Source: Opisthorchis felineus | Taxonomy: Eukaryota > Platyhelminthes > Trematoda > Opisthorchiida > Opisthorchiidae | Reading direction: 5' to 3' | Length of the DNA stretch: 64,000 bases | Assembly: GCA_004794785.1 (NCBI GenBank) | Contig: SJOL01006423.1 | Span: 471,342 to 535,341, forward strand | Part shown: positions 14,001 through 23,599 of the stretch, piece by piece | Layout: every line of letters starts with the position of its first letter | How positions within the stretch are numbered: the first letter of the stretch is position 1 | Program-made: the position numbers and the translations under genes | The notes under the pieces: generated by a model | Database searches by the model: none | Told to the model about the DNA's origin: nothing | What the model saw: only the letters and a program-made list of their open reading frames with translations

Positions 14001-16823
14001 ACGCCCGACTGAAATTCCTATTCATGGTATATGCCTTCTGGTACCTTAGAAAGGTAAAGACCCCCATCGATATGTTTGGATCACGAAACCAGTGGTGCTC
14101 TTGGTTTCACCCAATCACTTTTACTCCTTACTTTCACTGTCCTCACTTCGTCTTCGAGATTTCACTCGTTCAAACATCATCTGTGGCGTTAGTCAGAGAC
14201 CGTGATGATCAAAACCATCTCTCTGAAGTCCATGGTCGACTTACAGAACAACACAGTTCTTTTGTATCTATCGACGTCACGACCGACACCATTTCCGGCC
14301 TATTTTACATAAGCATCTTCCTTTTGAGAATGGCCTCTCTGTCTACTTGAGTTTCTGGATATCCCAGCTGCACGGGAATGCACATCACGTAGTCACGTAA
14401 TAACTAGCTGGTCGAGTGACGCCTTCACATGGAAGTTTCTCAGCCTGTGAAATTATTCTACCTCTGAACTGCCTATTGATACATATTGATGTGAAAAGAT
14501 TCGATAATTTTCATTAGAGATTTCTACAGAGCCGCCGGTTCCCCACCATCCCGGCCTGTATTACTCCGTTCTATTCACCCATGGGGTGGTCCGTTGAAGT
14601 TTTACTTCCCCTTGTGTAGTAACCTTATTTTCTCAGCTTAGTTTTCGGTCTGAACCTTCCAAGCTGGCGTTCCCGTCAAAACAACCAGCAAAGGTGGACA
14701 GCGTGTATTAACGCCCAAAACCAGGTCAAAAAGACGTACAGCGCGTCGTTTATAAAATGTATGCGGCGACAACATTATGGAAATCCTGACGCCTTCTGGA
14801 CGCGCCACTGGCAACCGGAAATCGGCAGATACTATCGTGGTTGGCTGTTGGGTCCAGACTTTCGACCAATCGGAGCTCGCCTTAATTCTGGACTGGCAAG
14901 CGGCCTGATCTTTTGGCCAGTCGCGTGCGGGATAGGCTTCTTGGCCGTAGCAGCGCCTAACTACGAACGGTATCGGTGAGGAATTCTGAGCTATGCGTTT
15001 GAATTTTCGAACCGACTGCACATTTTAGTTGGGTGAAACCACCAATGAGCGAGTTTCTAACCTTCTGGAAACGGATTGTAACCGTTCGCGAAGTTGTACT
15101 GAAAAAAAGACGTTGAAAAGGATGGCAAACCTGTTTAATCAGGTCCTACCATCATTTTCTAAACCTACGGTACGAGATATAAATTTTGAACAACCTCACT
15201 TTCGTAAGTGAGTATACGCTCGATAGACAGTGAAATTGTGTTATCATGCTTTCATGGAAGTCTTTCATGCTGTTCAGAGATGGCAGTACGGAATCAATAG
15301 CAATTGTTGGCCGTGGTTATTGACTGGTACTTCGGCAGCACGTATATTTCTTGTTCGATCGAAGGTTACTGCCTTGTTGCGATACTGACGCCTTTTGTTT
15401 ACGTGGTTTACTAGTGAGTCTCGATTTCCACTTGTTTTTTCCGCGGTCTTAATTTTCATCGCAAACTGCTTTCAGAATGTGTCGTGCCTGGTGCTGGTGC
15501 CTTCGAAATCCATGCCCATAGACAACTTTCCAAGTACTCGCACGAAATCAAGGGACGTGCTCGACTGGGCGTACAAGCCTTCGCTAATGCCTTACTTGTA
15601 ATCCCGAAAGTTCTTGCTGTGAATGCGGGCCATGACACTCAAGAAACCATGGTGAAGCTGTTGGAGGAGGCAGCCAAAGTTGAGAAGCGTTGCGGAGGAA
15701 ATCCACCCAATGAGCTTATCGGACTGGATCTGACAACTGGGGATGCGATGATCCCGGCGCAAGTTGGCGTTTACGACAATTTTATTGTCAAGAAACAGAT
15801 AATCAGCTCTTGGTAGGTGTTCTTTTCGATTTCCAGGTTGTGGGACTTTTTGGATTTTATGTAACGGTTTTTTGTTGGCCGTATAAGAGCTGCACCACTG
15901 CATTCCAGACCATGGGCGTTTACGGGGTTCGACGTACTAAATCTATTGTTTTCGAACAAGCTATACGAAAAGAATGGATTCATTCAATTGTGGATATCAC
16001 CGTTTTCTTTTTATCGCATGACTTTCGTACAAGAAGTTGTTTTCTTGCGTATCATTATTGTGGCCTCTTGTGTATCTTATACATAATAGATTGCCCGTTG
16101 CAGCGGTTTTGATGCTCTTATCTAACCCTCAGTTGAAATTTCCGAAGTTATCTCGCCTGTCTGCATTTTGTGAAAATGCTTGAGAAAAACTATAATATGA
16201 CGTGACAAAGTAGATTGAAACAGCTTACTAGAAATCTGAGTACCGTCTGCCTTCTAGAAATTTATCTGCTTGACCTTCCCTGTGCGTTTCTGAGGTACCT
16301 GAGTTTCGTTTGTGATTCGGCTCGTCACTAGCCCTCAGTTCTTTTCGAGTGTAATTCTAGCTGACTGCATTGTAATAAGATGCCTCAGCGCGCACTATAA
16401 CCTTAGTGCTACCCGCTTGAAACTAAGTAGGATGTTTTTTGCTAGCGCGGACGAACCAGATAGTTTACATCTGGAGATGATGAAGATATTTAAAGAGTGA
16501 CGCGCAGGAAGTTCCAGCACATACTGTAAATAGTTACAAGTAACCATTGCTAGAATAACTGTTTCATCCCTCTTCGGCGGTCCGTATTATTTGAGTCCCC
16601 TTAGAGCTGACTACGCGACTCTTGTCCTACCTGTCCCCCAGATATTTGGCTTCTGGCTAGCCCATTACTCTTTCCGTGCGTTTTCACAATACCTGATGAT
16701 ATATCACCGTGATTTGTGCTCATTGATATCCCTCGCCGTTTTCATTACAGCTCCGTGATCGCCTCCAACATCCTCCTGGTGGATGAAATCATGCGTGCCG
16801 GTCTCAGCTCGCTCAAAGGTTGA
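3601..16823 (+). CDS. CCT6: T-complex protein 1 subunit zeta (CCT6), eight exons
   Basis: This encodes one of the eight subunits of the cytosolic chaperonin TRiC/CCT, which folds actin, tubulin and other proteins using ATP. Exons are 3601-3737, 3771-3834, 3869-4186, 4229-4443, 4478-4829, 4866-5013, 15476-15812 and 16751-16823. All introns are GT-AG, and the exons sum to 1644 nt, exactly 548 codons including the stop, close to the usual CCT6 length of about 530 residues. Visible family motifs are NLGPKGTMK (exon 1), the ATPase signature GDGTTSN (exon 3), [10 protein letters not shown] (exon 4), CVVPGAGAF and NAGHDTQET (exon 7) and [12 protein letters not shown] (exon 8). The start is the first in-frame ATG and gives the expected N-terminus. 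Introns 1-5 are only 33-42 nt, while intron 6 is about 10.5 kb and intron 7 is 938 nt. Joining exons 6 and 7 gives Glu where CCT proteins usually have Gly before CVVPG. Confidence 0.96.
5014..5731. other. Start of CCT6 intron 6, no repeat recognised
   Basis: This stretch carries many in-frame stops in all readings I followed and no motif of the retroelements seen further into the intron. It may include unrecognised 5' sequence of the RTE copy that resumes after the SINE at 5732. Confidence 0.4.
5732..5941 (+). mobile_element. tRNA-derived SINE, copy 1
   Basis: The head contains a Pol III A box (TAGCTCAGTGGTT at 5740-5752) and a diverged B box (GTGGTTCGGAGCC). The family body follows: GGTTTGGGCAACTTGGCAG, a GTGCTTCGGGTGGCATG block, GCACCGAAAGGGCG and TGAACGATAT. 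An AT-rich tail (TAATCATTGTTATTACTG) completes it. RTE reverse transcriptase sequence starts immediately after the tail, so the SINE probably inserted into that LINE copy. Confidence 0.85.
5942..6340 (+). mobile_element. RTE-like reverse transcriptase fragment
   Basis: Translation shows RTE landmarks in changing frames: a DGESP segment near 5948, TVIPILRIG (for the usual TVIPIFKKG) near 6007, [10 protein letters not shown] (for [10 protein letters not shown]) and LRQILEQR, then [15 protein letters not shown] (for MVVFLDLKAAFDSVD) ending about 6330. Frameshifts and substitutions mark it as dead. Confidence 0.75.
6370..6690 (+). mobile_element. RTE-like RT fragment of a second lineage
   Basis: The translation reads [16 protein letters not shown], then a stop-interrupted VPTFFKKG, and later VTRLLASL and LVLRRL-like text. 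This corresponds to the segment before and at the first RT block. It belongs to the lineage whose other copies are on the minus strand between 6691 and 12790. The junction at about 6690 flips orientation. Confidence 0.6.
6691..7150 (-). mobile_element. RTE-like LINE 3' fragment
   Basis: Read on the minus strand this matches the C-terminal end of the intron-6 RTE lineage: [11 protein letters not shown] near 7010, [11 protein letters not shown] near 6950, and a segment related to [10 protein letters not shown](N/D)R(N/R)QWRSCCQ near 6740-6690. The copy abuts a plus-strand RTE fragment at about 6690, forming an inverted arrangement. Confidence 0.7.
7271..7442 (+). mobile_element. tRNA-derived SINE, copy 2, A box deleted
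   Basis: The head reads GCGAGATGG followed directly by GCGCGAATTTGATGACC, so the part of the A box that reads CTCAGTGGTTAGA in other copies is missing. The B-box region (GGTTCGAAGACG), the body and the end (GCTACAGCTGAACGATT) are present. Without the A box this copy could not be transcribed from its own promoter. Confidence 0.85.
7443..8580 (-). mobile_element. RTE-like LINE, 3' half
   Basis: On the minus strand the translated order from about 8580 to 7443 is: RT palm remnants with VNIMRF-like text near 8450, the [19 protein letters not shown] segment (about 8400-8340), [12 protein letters not shown] (8220-8270, the degenerate (Y/F)ADD region), the H-x-x-W thumb near 7970, and the C-terminal [19 protein letters not shown] (7550-7600) and [14 protein letters not shown]. 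Numerous stops and frameshifts are present. Confidence 0.75.
8881..10440 (-). mobile_element. RTE-like LINE, RT to 3' end, split by a SINE
   Basis: Minus-strand translation gives the most readable copy of this lineage. From 10440 downwards it shows the palm segment with [11 protein letters not shown] (about 10270-10300), then a SINE insertion (10007-10205), then a degenerate block with DDIV-like text at 9810. The thumb follows with [20 protein letters not shown] and [11 protein letters not shown] (9545-9440), [15 protein letters not shown] (9355-9300) and [14 protein letters not shown] (9290-9240). The 3' end carries a 28-nt block (8900-8927) and a short CAT repeat that recur at 25180-25220. 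Confidence 0.8.
10007..10205 (-). mobile_element. tRNA-derived SINE, copy 3, nested in RTE
   Basis: This is a near-complete minus-strand copy: A-box region (TTGCTCAGTGCTTAGAG), B box GGTTCGAACCC, and the 3' end GCTGCAGCTGAACGATATAG. It is flanked by TCTGA at 10002-10006 and 10206-10210, a 5-bp target-site duplication. RTE sequence on both sides is contiguous when the SINE is removed. Confidence 0.9.
10590..10960 (-). mobile_element. RTE-like endonuclease fragment
   Basis: Minus-strand translation contains [19 protein letters not shown] (about 10920-10865), the N-terminal motif of the LINE apurinic-type endonuclease, then SSRFRLRTS and [20 protein letters not shown] (10760-10670). The lineage of the RT copy to its left may differ. 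If they are one element, most of the endonuclease C-terminus and the RT N-terminus have been deleted between about 10440 and 10590. Confidence 0.75.
11540..12790 (-). mobile_element. RTE-like LINE, RT to thumb, split by a SINE
   Basis: This is another copy of the lineage seen at 7443-10440, aligned over the palm segment (about 12760-12590, [12 protein letters not shown] text), the block at 12240-12060 and the thumb (11640-11560). A SINE sits at 11881-12054. The reading frames are broken throughout. Confidence 0.7.
11881..12054 (-). mobile_element. tRNA-derived SINE, copy 4, nested in RTE
   Basis: This minus-strand copy retains the A box (TGTCTCAGTGGTTAGAG) and a mutated B box (GGTCCGAACTT). 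It is flanked by TCGTCC at 11875-11880 and 12055-12060. Deleting the SINE and one copy of the 6-mer restores alignment with the uninterrupted RTE copy near 9790. The 3' end (GGTGTTACAAAAATTAG) lacks the GCTGAACGAT seen in most copies. Confidence 0.9.
12791..14614. other. Intronic DNA without recognised features
   Basis: I see no conserved coding motif or family repeat here. A minus-strand open frame of 100 codons (13431-13733) and a plus-strand frame of 108 codons (14024-14350) have no recognisable domain. A GGGGGGGGG run lies near 13593. Confidence 0.4.
14615..14990 (-). mobile_element. Solo LTR of a Ty3/gypsy element
   Basis: The minus-strand sequence matches the 3' LTR of the gypsy element at 49990-50361 across most of its length. 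Shared blocks include AAGGCGAGC, GGTCGAAAG followed by TGGACCCAACAGCCAA, a TTTATAAACGACGCGCTGTAC TATA-like block, and the end CTAAGCTGAGAAAATA. No gag or pol sequence adjoins it, so it is best read as a solo LTR left by recombination. The 3' end probably falls at ACTACA (14615); the 5' boundary near 14990 is approximate. Confidence 0.8.
14991..15475. other. 3' end of CCT6 intron 6
   Basis: No repeat or gene recognised. It ends in the polypyrimidine-rich acceptor before CCT6 exon 7. Confidence 0.4.
15476..15812 (+). CDS. CCT6: CCT6 exon 7
   Basis: This exon follows TTTCAG and ends before GTAGGT. It encodes the C-terminal equatorial domain, beginning CVVPGAGAF and including the second ATP-site segment NAGHDTQET, then [14 protein letters not shown] and [10 protein letters not shown]. 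The last codon is split (TG) and is completed by exon 8. The upstream intron is about 10,462 nt. Confidence 0.93.
16751..16823 (+). CDS. CCT6: CCT6 exon 8, terminal
   Basis: This 73-nt terminal exon follows ATTACAG. With the split Cys codon it encodes [18 protein letters not shown], then LSSLKG and the stop TGA at 16821-16823. The match to the conserved CCT C-terminal helix ([12 protein letters not shown]) and the exact phase match to exon 7 identify it despite its small size. Confidence 0.93.
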
Positions 16824-16866
16824 ATCCCACGTCTTTATCTGTTCGTGCGCCTTACGCAACAAGCCA

Positions 16867-16872
16867 AATAAA
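16867..16872 (+). promoter_or_regulatory. Candidate CCT6 polyadenylation signal
   Basis: An AATAAA hexamer lies 44 nt after the CCT6 stop codon, a suitable position for the cleavage/polyadenylation signal. No other canonical AATAAA was noticed in the first 100 nt. This is positional inference only. Confidence 0.5.
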
Positions 16873-18360
16873 CGTTTGCTGTTTGCTAAACACTTCTCAA
16901 AGCTAATATTTTCAGCTGTACAGTTCACTTAAATTACTTTAATTTTGGATAGGCGAGCTCTAGGATCGCCGGGATAATTAGATGTGGTTGCGTTGTGCGC
17001 TTCTGAACGTGTTTTTATCTCTGTTTTATTGGCCCATTAAGAGATCAGCTGCTTAGGGTTTCCGTTTAAATTCATAATCAGCAGCGCACAGTTAACTTCG
17101 TATCTACGATTAAATTTACAACGCTTTTTTTAGCAAAAACCGAATGGTACTGACTTTCACAGTCCACGAACCCCCTTATGTATTGTGTACCTCTGAACTA
17201 TCGACCCGGAGGTTTTGTCTTCGCGTTTTCCGGTTGCGGGTGCTGCGCAATATATTGAGTAAGGATCCTTATTAGCCTGGTCACTGGCCTGTTTTGTGAA
17301 CTTTTGCCACACCCGTTCTTTTTCGAGAAGTTTGGGATTGGCAGACGAAGAATGGTCTGTCTTATTCAAGCGGAATGGTGATGTGATAGTGTCGATACCG
17401 ATTTCTTTGCGAATAAAATCGATCAGTTTGAGTGTTCAGTGACACAGATTTGTAAATTAAGATTGAGCAAATTAGCGCCTTTGTCGTATGCTACAAGTGC
17501 AGATGGTATTTTCATGATTACGCTGCGCGGTTTTTCCCTTAGTCTGTTGAAATTCCTCGATTCACCGTGTAGTCGTTTCTTCATTTGTGAAATTTAGAGT
17601 CTTGTGGGAATCCATGGAACGGCGTTTTCTTACAAGACTACTAGTTTTTCTCCAGTGTATCAGTTAGCGTGGTCGTTCTGTTTTTTAAGATGGTTATTCT
17701 AATTGTCGCGTTCACGTCGCTCAGAGAGTCGTCATCGCATTATTGCGCGTGACACCTTCCACACGCATCTTTGCTGAATGAGGTGGAAATCTGAGTGGGC
17801 GTACAAACAAACTAGAATGGCCCAAGTTCGTCCGCTGCCAATAGACTTGCGCCGTTATCAGAGTACAACCCTGTGCATGCAGCCGTATCGCCCTTAGTTT
17901 TGGCTTGTCATGTGGACTTGATTGCAAAGTTTGTTTGTTCCTATCAGACCTCGATGCAGTCTTTGCGACTGCATTATACACCACCAAAATGGAGACCAGT
18001 CAACAACTGCTGATCAGGCTTGCGATGGGTTGATAACATGATCATCAAAACGACTGAGTTGAGACCCAGTTGGGAAGACATACTGAAACTGTTGGTTTCA
18101 CCAAGAAACATACGAACACCGCCATGAATTGTGCGACAAAAAGGCCTCGCGTTTCCGAAAACTGCTTACTAGAAAGGGTTTTCGATATATGTGCCGCTTT
18201 CGGTGTGGCTTACACAACTCAAACCGTGGATCTCATTCTTTCAGTTGAGTTTACTAAGTGTACGTAGGTTCCAGCTTCTATAGTTTCCATCACCGGAATA
18301 TAGGAGAGTGGGGAAGATATAGCCGAGCATCGGAGGCGATGGCATAATCGTATGAAATCG
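16873..18360. other. Intergenic DNA downstream of CCT6
   Basis: No coding motif, tRNA or known repeat was recognised. Open frames are short and lack features. Confidence 0.4.
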
Positions 18361-18369
18361 GTCTGGTTA

Positions 18370-18520
18370 TTTGAAGAAACTGGTTAGCTGCGCATTGGAG
18401 GCGGCGTCGTTGAACTGGTGCGTTGTGTCCCGTGCTCACTGTCCAGGGAGGCGGCCTTTGTCAGCCAGGCTGTTTACCAGTCAGTGCTCTCATACTTCAC
18501 TTCCAGGTCGTGGACTGGCC
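18370..18520 (-). mobile_element. RTE-like 3' UTR remnant
   Basis: On the minus strand this shares CGCCTCCAATGCGCAGCTA with the 3' UTR of the RTE copies at 39170-39300 (-). Flanking similarity is patchy. Only the untranslated tail is present. Confidence 0.5.
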
Positions 18521-19278
18521 GCTTCCATTCGGCAGAGGGCAGGGCAGAAATATCTCTGCGACGTAGACGATCTTCTGGTATGCAATGTACGGGACATACT
18601 TCCTGAGTGGCTGTCAGCTTGGTATTTATAAGCTGCTATTCATTCGCTAAACCCACCCATCGCGGTAACCGTGCTTTTTGTATTTAGTGAACTTCCAAAG
18701 TAGGGAGAGTGGAAGTAAACCTCTAGTGGTTTGGCCGGAGCGATCACATCAAACCGCGTCTGATGGGAAATGCTAGTAAATATTAGTATCTTGGGAGAAG
18801 TCCCTGGTGACTGCTATGACTGACTGTTCATGCAGTGCACTAACATGGGGGCGTGCGGTGTCGTCCACAGGAAGTTAAGAGGAGCGGTGGACTGGATCTT
18901 AGAGCCGCTGGTTTGGACAAATTGTTATTTCGATTTGGTGAGGGACAAGGTCGTGTGGAACGCGATATTCGTTTTTTTGCCCTCGCCCCTAAAGTTTCTG
19001 TTTGTTCAAATCAAGGACCTAATTACTGTCTTATTTAAACGTGACAGTCATCGTCTGTATTTGTCATCTTCAGAATCTGACTAATCGGGGATTCTAAGAA
19101 ACCTTGGAATTTCAGGACGCTTTGTAATCCGTATTACAGATTGGATAGAACTGATTTTTGCACACCTGTCAGCAAAGTTAGTGAAAAGCTCCAGCCGTGA
19201 CCCAGCTTCACAAATCCGTAGAGTCTGTTGGTTGTTGGAGGAACTAGGCGAACGTTATCCTGTCCTTTGGGGGATGGG

Positions 19279-19557
19279 TCAAATTTTCGTTTGCTGCGTA
19301 TCCGGTGTCGAAGAAGTATCATCGCAATCGATATAGTTTTTCTTCAAACTTTGAATCCCGGAAACTTGACCGTCTCCAACTTCTTGTAACTGACTCATAT
19401 CTTGAAGTTCATTTGCTTCCAACCATCGCTGTACCTTACCTCCGTATCGAACTGTATAAATAATTTTGTACCATTTCTGACTTTTACTACATACAATATG
19501 TTCAAGGGGCGATGGAGTAAACAAATGTGAATCAGTTTTTTTCGAACGACAGATTTA
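19279..19557 (-). other. Unassigned open frame with a Tudor-like stretch
   Basis: The frame is open for about 90 codons on the minus strand. Within it KWYKIIYTVRYGGKVQRWLE, followed by ANELQ, has the spacing of aromatic and glycine residues seen in Tudor/chromo-barrel folds, and an acidic, Ser/Thr-rich tail follows. There is no ATG at the start and a TAA precedes it, with no splice acceptor in between. It could be a pseudogene exon, an exon with a sequence error, or chance. I do not recognise the family. Confidence 0.25.
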
Positions 19558-19849
19558 ACACTCCACACCAACGAGTAATCAAGTGGGTTTTGCTTGGAAG
19601 TTCATTTCATCGTTGTACAAAAACATGCCGCTGAGCAAAAAGGGTGGTTTCCACACTGTCAGCAAATCACGACAACCTTTTATCAGATCAGAATAGTTTA
19701 CGGAGGCTCTGTGGAGTATAGAAAAGGTGCTGTGTTGAATTCATACAGCATTCATTCATACAACACGGTTCAATCAATCACTTTATCAGCTATAAGCCGT
19801 GTACCATGGGCACATGCTCAAGCTGCTACAGTTTCGAACATCATAAAGT

Positions 19850-19955
19850 GGGAGAGTGTGGGACCTTGGTGGCGTTGGCGTGTTCAGTTAGTTCGGGAAC
19901 TGGTTAGCTACGCGTTGAAAGCGATAGGTCTGACAACATGGTGGAATAATTGCTG
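19850..19955 (-). mobile_element. RTE-like 3' UTR remnant
   Basis: The minus strand reads GCGTAGCTAACCAGTTCCCG then AACTAACTGAACACGCC, nearly the same as the plus-strand block at 23428-23475 and the 3' UTR of the large RTE copy at 45588-45640. No coding part is attached. Confidence 0.6.
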
Positions 19956-22900
19956 ACTACTTAGTGGAACTGCACAAGCTTGAATGGTCACCAATAAAAA
20001 TTAGTGTGACCATCTTTCGGGCACAAGTGTTCCCTTTGCCAGTCCTGTAAGGTTCTTTCCATCGAGATGGTGTGGCACGGTTTGGTGGTCCCAGAATTTT
20101 CCTCCAAGCATTCCATCTTCACCTGCTCCTGACTCGTGTGTTCGGAGCATGCATTTGATCAATCGATTGTTTTGATAGGCGACATATCTCACTATCTGGT
20201 GAGTTGATCTCATTGAGGCGAATTTTTCCGCACACAACATGCATACGACATCCGATAGAACTGAGTGCGTGTGTGCATGAGCGCCTGAGATGAATCACAC
20301 CCGATTTTTTCATGCTGGCTGCGACTGACTCACCTGAGATAGGTTAACTGCGTTCACTTATCATTCTCCGCTAGAGTAAAGACAGACAGGCAACAAATAG
20401 ACCGATCCGGATGGTTTCAATCCACTAGAACCAAGTGAGTGAACCTTAGTCATCGACATCTATCAACAACGAATCCCCAAACCCCACTTTCACACTGACA
20501 TCAGCTCACTTGATTGCAACCGCCTGCCCGGCTATTGTGACAGCCGAGCAACATACGGGAGCGGCCGTCGGAGCTGCTAATTGTTAAGAGCGACCTCGAC
20601 TGAAGTCGATCGACATAGTGGACAAAACGGTCACCAGGGAGCCCGAAATAGCGTGGGCTCAGTACGAACGAGCACTAGATAATGCCTGCAATACTTCTCA
20701 CTGACAAATTTGAAACAAGCGATGGCACAAAACCTACACCTGAGTTAACTGCACGTCAGAAGCCTTGGACGATACAGGAAATAAAAACCGGTGGTCTCAT
20801 ACACTCCGCTTTTTTGTTACGAACAAAACTGCTTACAGAGAGAAGACGGGTCATATTCAGAAACCCGTGCTAGCTAGAAGTTAACCCGCAACAGGAGATC
20901 AGAATGCTGTCGAGTCAGTTTTCACTGAGAAGTTCTTTTACGCACGTTACCGGCTTAGGTGTTTGAACAATAGGCTGACAAACCAATTCAGGGTTCCGGC
21001 AAACCACAAAAATCCGCTATGGAATGTGTTGAATATTTGACCCTAGCATGGACCCCAAAAGCACCAGCATCACTTTTCATGTCCGTTAATAGCTCGGTCA
21101 TCCTGAAGATACACTCCAGGGCCGTAAAACGAGTTCTTCCGACAGGACGCGCGTAGCATCCAGCTTGAGTGGTAAATACGACCAAAATTGGGAGGAAGCG
21201 TGGAAAATTTGCAACATTTCTATAGAACAACCGATGTACTGGATTCCTGTGGCGGGCCCCTCACATACCCCAGTTTCTCCTGGTTGCACCGCTTGAATTG
21301 GTCTGGCATGATTGACTGGCCCACCGTGACGGAGCCCAGATGAATAGTACGGTAACAAGAAAATTTGACTGGTACGACTTTGGTTTCACTAAGCTACACT
21401 AGAAGTCAAGCTCAACGGTCAAGTCAATCTCGCTCGGTTATCTCTGATTACAAAGGCCTCCGTAAGCATTGAATCCACTCTGACAGCGAAAATATCCAAG
21501 GATGCATACGAACTTCCCCAAAATTAGTAGCCGCGATTGTCTCGGGTCGCCTCTCGGTGTTCATGTGTTTAATTACACCTAGGTGAATCTCAAAGCGACC
21601 GGGATACCAAGATTGGGTTTCCGTGACCAGGATTCAAACGGAAACTGGCAGGACACGCGTTTTACTCTTGGTTTCCGTTAACATTTGCCGCCAGTCTACT
21701 GAATGGTCCAAATATACCTGATATGCAGTAATTCCTTCATTCAATTAAGCTCCCAAATTTCTGCAGAGAATTGTGGCATTCATACCTTGAAAGCCGAACA
21801 GGTATGAGGTTCGATATCGAAATTTGTACGTGTCCAATAAATCGTTCTCGGGAACGATTCTGCGGAAACACGGAGCATAACTTGAAGAAGCTACTTAGAA
21901 CGATGGTTACTTAAAGTGAACACTAGCTACTGATTCTATAGGAATTGGCAGACACAGATGGAGTACCTACTTGAACTGAGGACTGAATCTATATGTACAT
22001 GCAATTTCGTGTTCTTACGGAACGGCCCGCAAGTCCGAAAACGACACTGATATCCTCAATGGGAGATCAGATTTAATCGTACACTGAAGGGGGACTGTGC
22101 AGTGGTCTTACTGGTCAAAAAATCAACATTGCACCTCACACGTACTTGGGAGGAGTTAGCCCACGACCTTCAGGGTGCTTTACCTGTATTTAAAATGCGC
22201 TTATGCGGCATATAACACTACTCATATCCAGTTGACGTGATGAGAGTTCGAATCCTACCCGAGGTGAAAATTCAAATAAAAACCCAAACAGCTGTACATG
22301 CTTCTCGTCGTCTCAGCATAAGTCACCTTGGCTTTTCAGAACGCTCTATAGGTTTCACGTGACCATTCAGCTAGCACTATTATCTGATGTTTCATTGACC
22401 TATTCCACAGATCATGCATTGCACCCTGGTGATTGGTCCCTCTACTATGTTAGTCGACGATCTGTATCAAATTTGTTTACAAGTAGACTGGACAAGCGAC
22501 CAGTGTCAAAGTTCCCGGACATCACTCAAACTTGCGGAGAAATGCAGCCATAACAGAAACAAAGTTTTTGGCAACGGGGGAGAAAGACGTCACAAGACCA
22601 GCAAAAGTCAAGGTGCAATAGCATCGTGTTACAGAGAGCAGATGCACCAGAGAATGAAGACACTCGGCATCCCTTTATTATAAACTTCGCCGCATAAGTG
22701 CAAACAGAACAGAGGTAACGACAAGAGCAGAGCACATGATTGGCAAGTTTAAAATACAGAATGGAAGATAAGTCAGCCAGTCAGAGTTACGAAATGCTAC
22801 GATAGAACTTGCGACGAAATGAAAATCACTCCGAGGGATTCTGCGGTTGCGTCGGGAAGCGTGTGGGAAAGACGTGGATAGATATAATGCCCGGACTGAT

Positions 22901-23300
22901 TGGTGGGAAGGATAAGTATGCTTCATGAGTTCACAGGAGCTTCAGTGGAATGATCCGTACACGTTTGATGCTGTATAAAGGACAGTTCAGTGGAAGTCAC
23001 TCCATGGAACGGAAGCAGCCTCATTCGAATTCTGCATGTCACCAGCCACCTTCGCCGGGCCAAAGATATCTGCAAGAAGATCGACGTTCGAAGCCTACAA
23101 AAGAGGGAAGATAAAACAACTTCAATGTATGCTTCCGAAGCACAAACGGCGAAAAGTCAAGTGCAAGACTGATCTGAAGAAAGAGAGAAAAAAAGATGCC
23201 AATTCGTTTCAAGGAAAAACTTAAGAAATACAATCGACTCAGAAAAAGTTTGACTTGGTGCCTTGAAGGGAAATAAACCGGAGAAGCCGTTTATGAGGTT
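19956..23300. other. Intergenic DNA without recognised features
   Basis: No protein family, RNA gene or repeat was recognised on either strand. A B-box-like string (GAGTTCGAATCC) at 22246 lacks a matching A box upstream. Confidence 0.4.
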
Positions 23301-23419
23301 TTAGAGAGTACCTGATCATTTGGTTGGTTACGGAAGCGGTTGGGACGTTAGATTTAGGCTCGCGATTACTTCGCGAAACGACAGTCTTCAACCTGTCTTC
23401 CTACTATGTGGTCATATTG

Positions 23420-23590
23420 TTAATGCGTAGCTACCCGATTCCCGAATTAACTGAACAAGCCATCGCCTACAAGGCTTGGCTGTACGTCACGCTGTCGCGT
23501 TTTCCGGTGGTCGAAACCGTAGCAGCTGGAACCAATGTGCCTATGGTACACGGTTTATAGCTGATAGATTGATTGATTCACAGGTGTGTT
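23420..23590 (+). mobile_element. RTE-like LINE 3' end with TGAT tail
   Basis: It aligns with the 3' end of the RTE copy at 45588-45730. Shared blocks are GCGTAGCTACCC, GCAGCTGGAA and AATGTGCCTATGGTACACGG followed by TTTATAGCTGATA. It ends in GATTGATTGATT, the short tandem tail typical of RTE elements. Only the 3' UTR is present. Confidence 0.75.
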
Positions 23591-23599
23591 ATAATAATG

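Noticed and set aside
14638..15021. 127-codon minus-strand frame as a gene
   Set aside because: It coincides with the solo LTR and its flank and has no protein-like pattern.
22246..22262. B-box-like GAGTTCGAATCC as a tRNA gene
   Set aside because: No A box or cloverleaf can be formed upstream; it is also not part of the SINE family.
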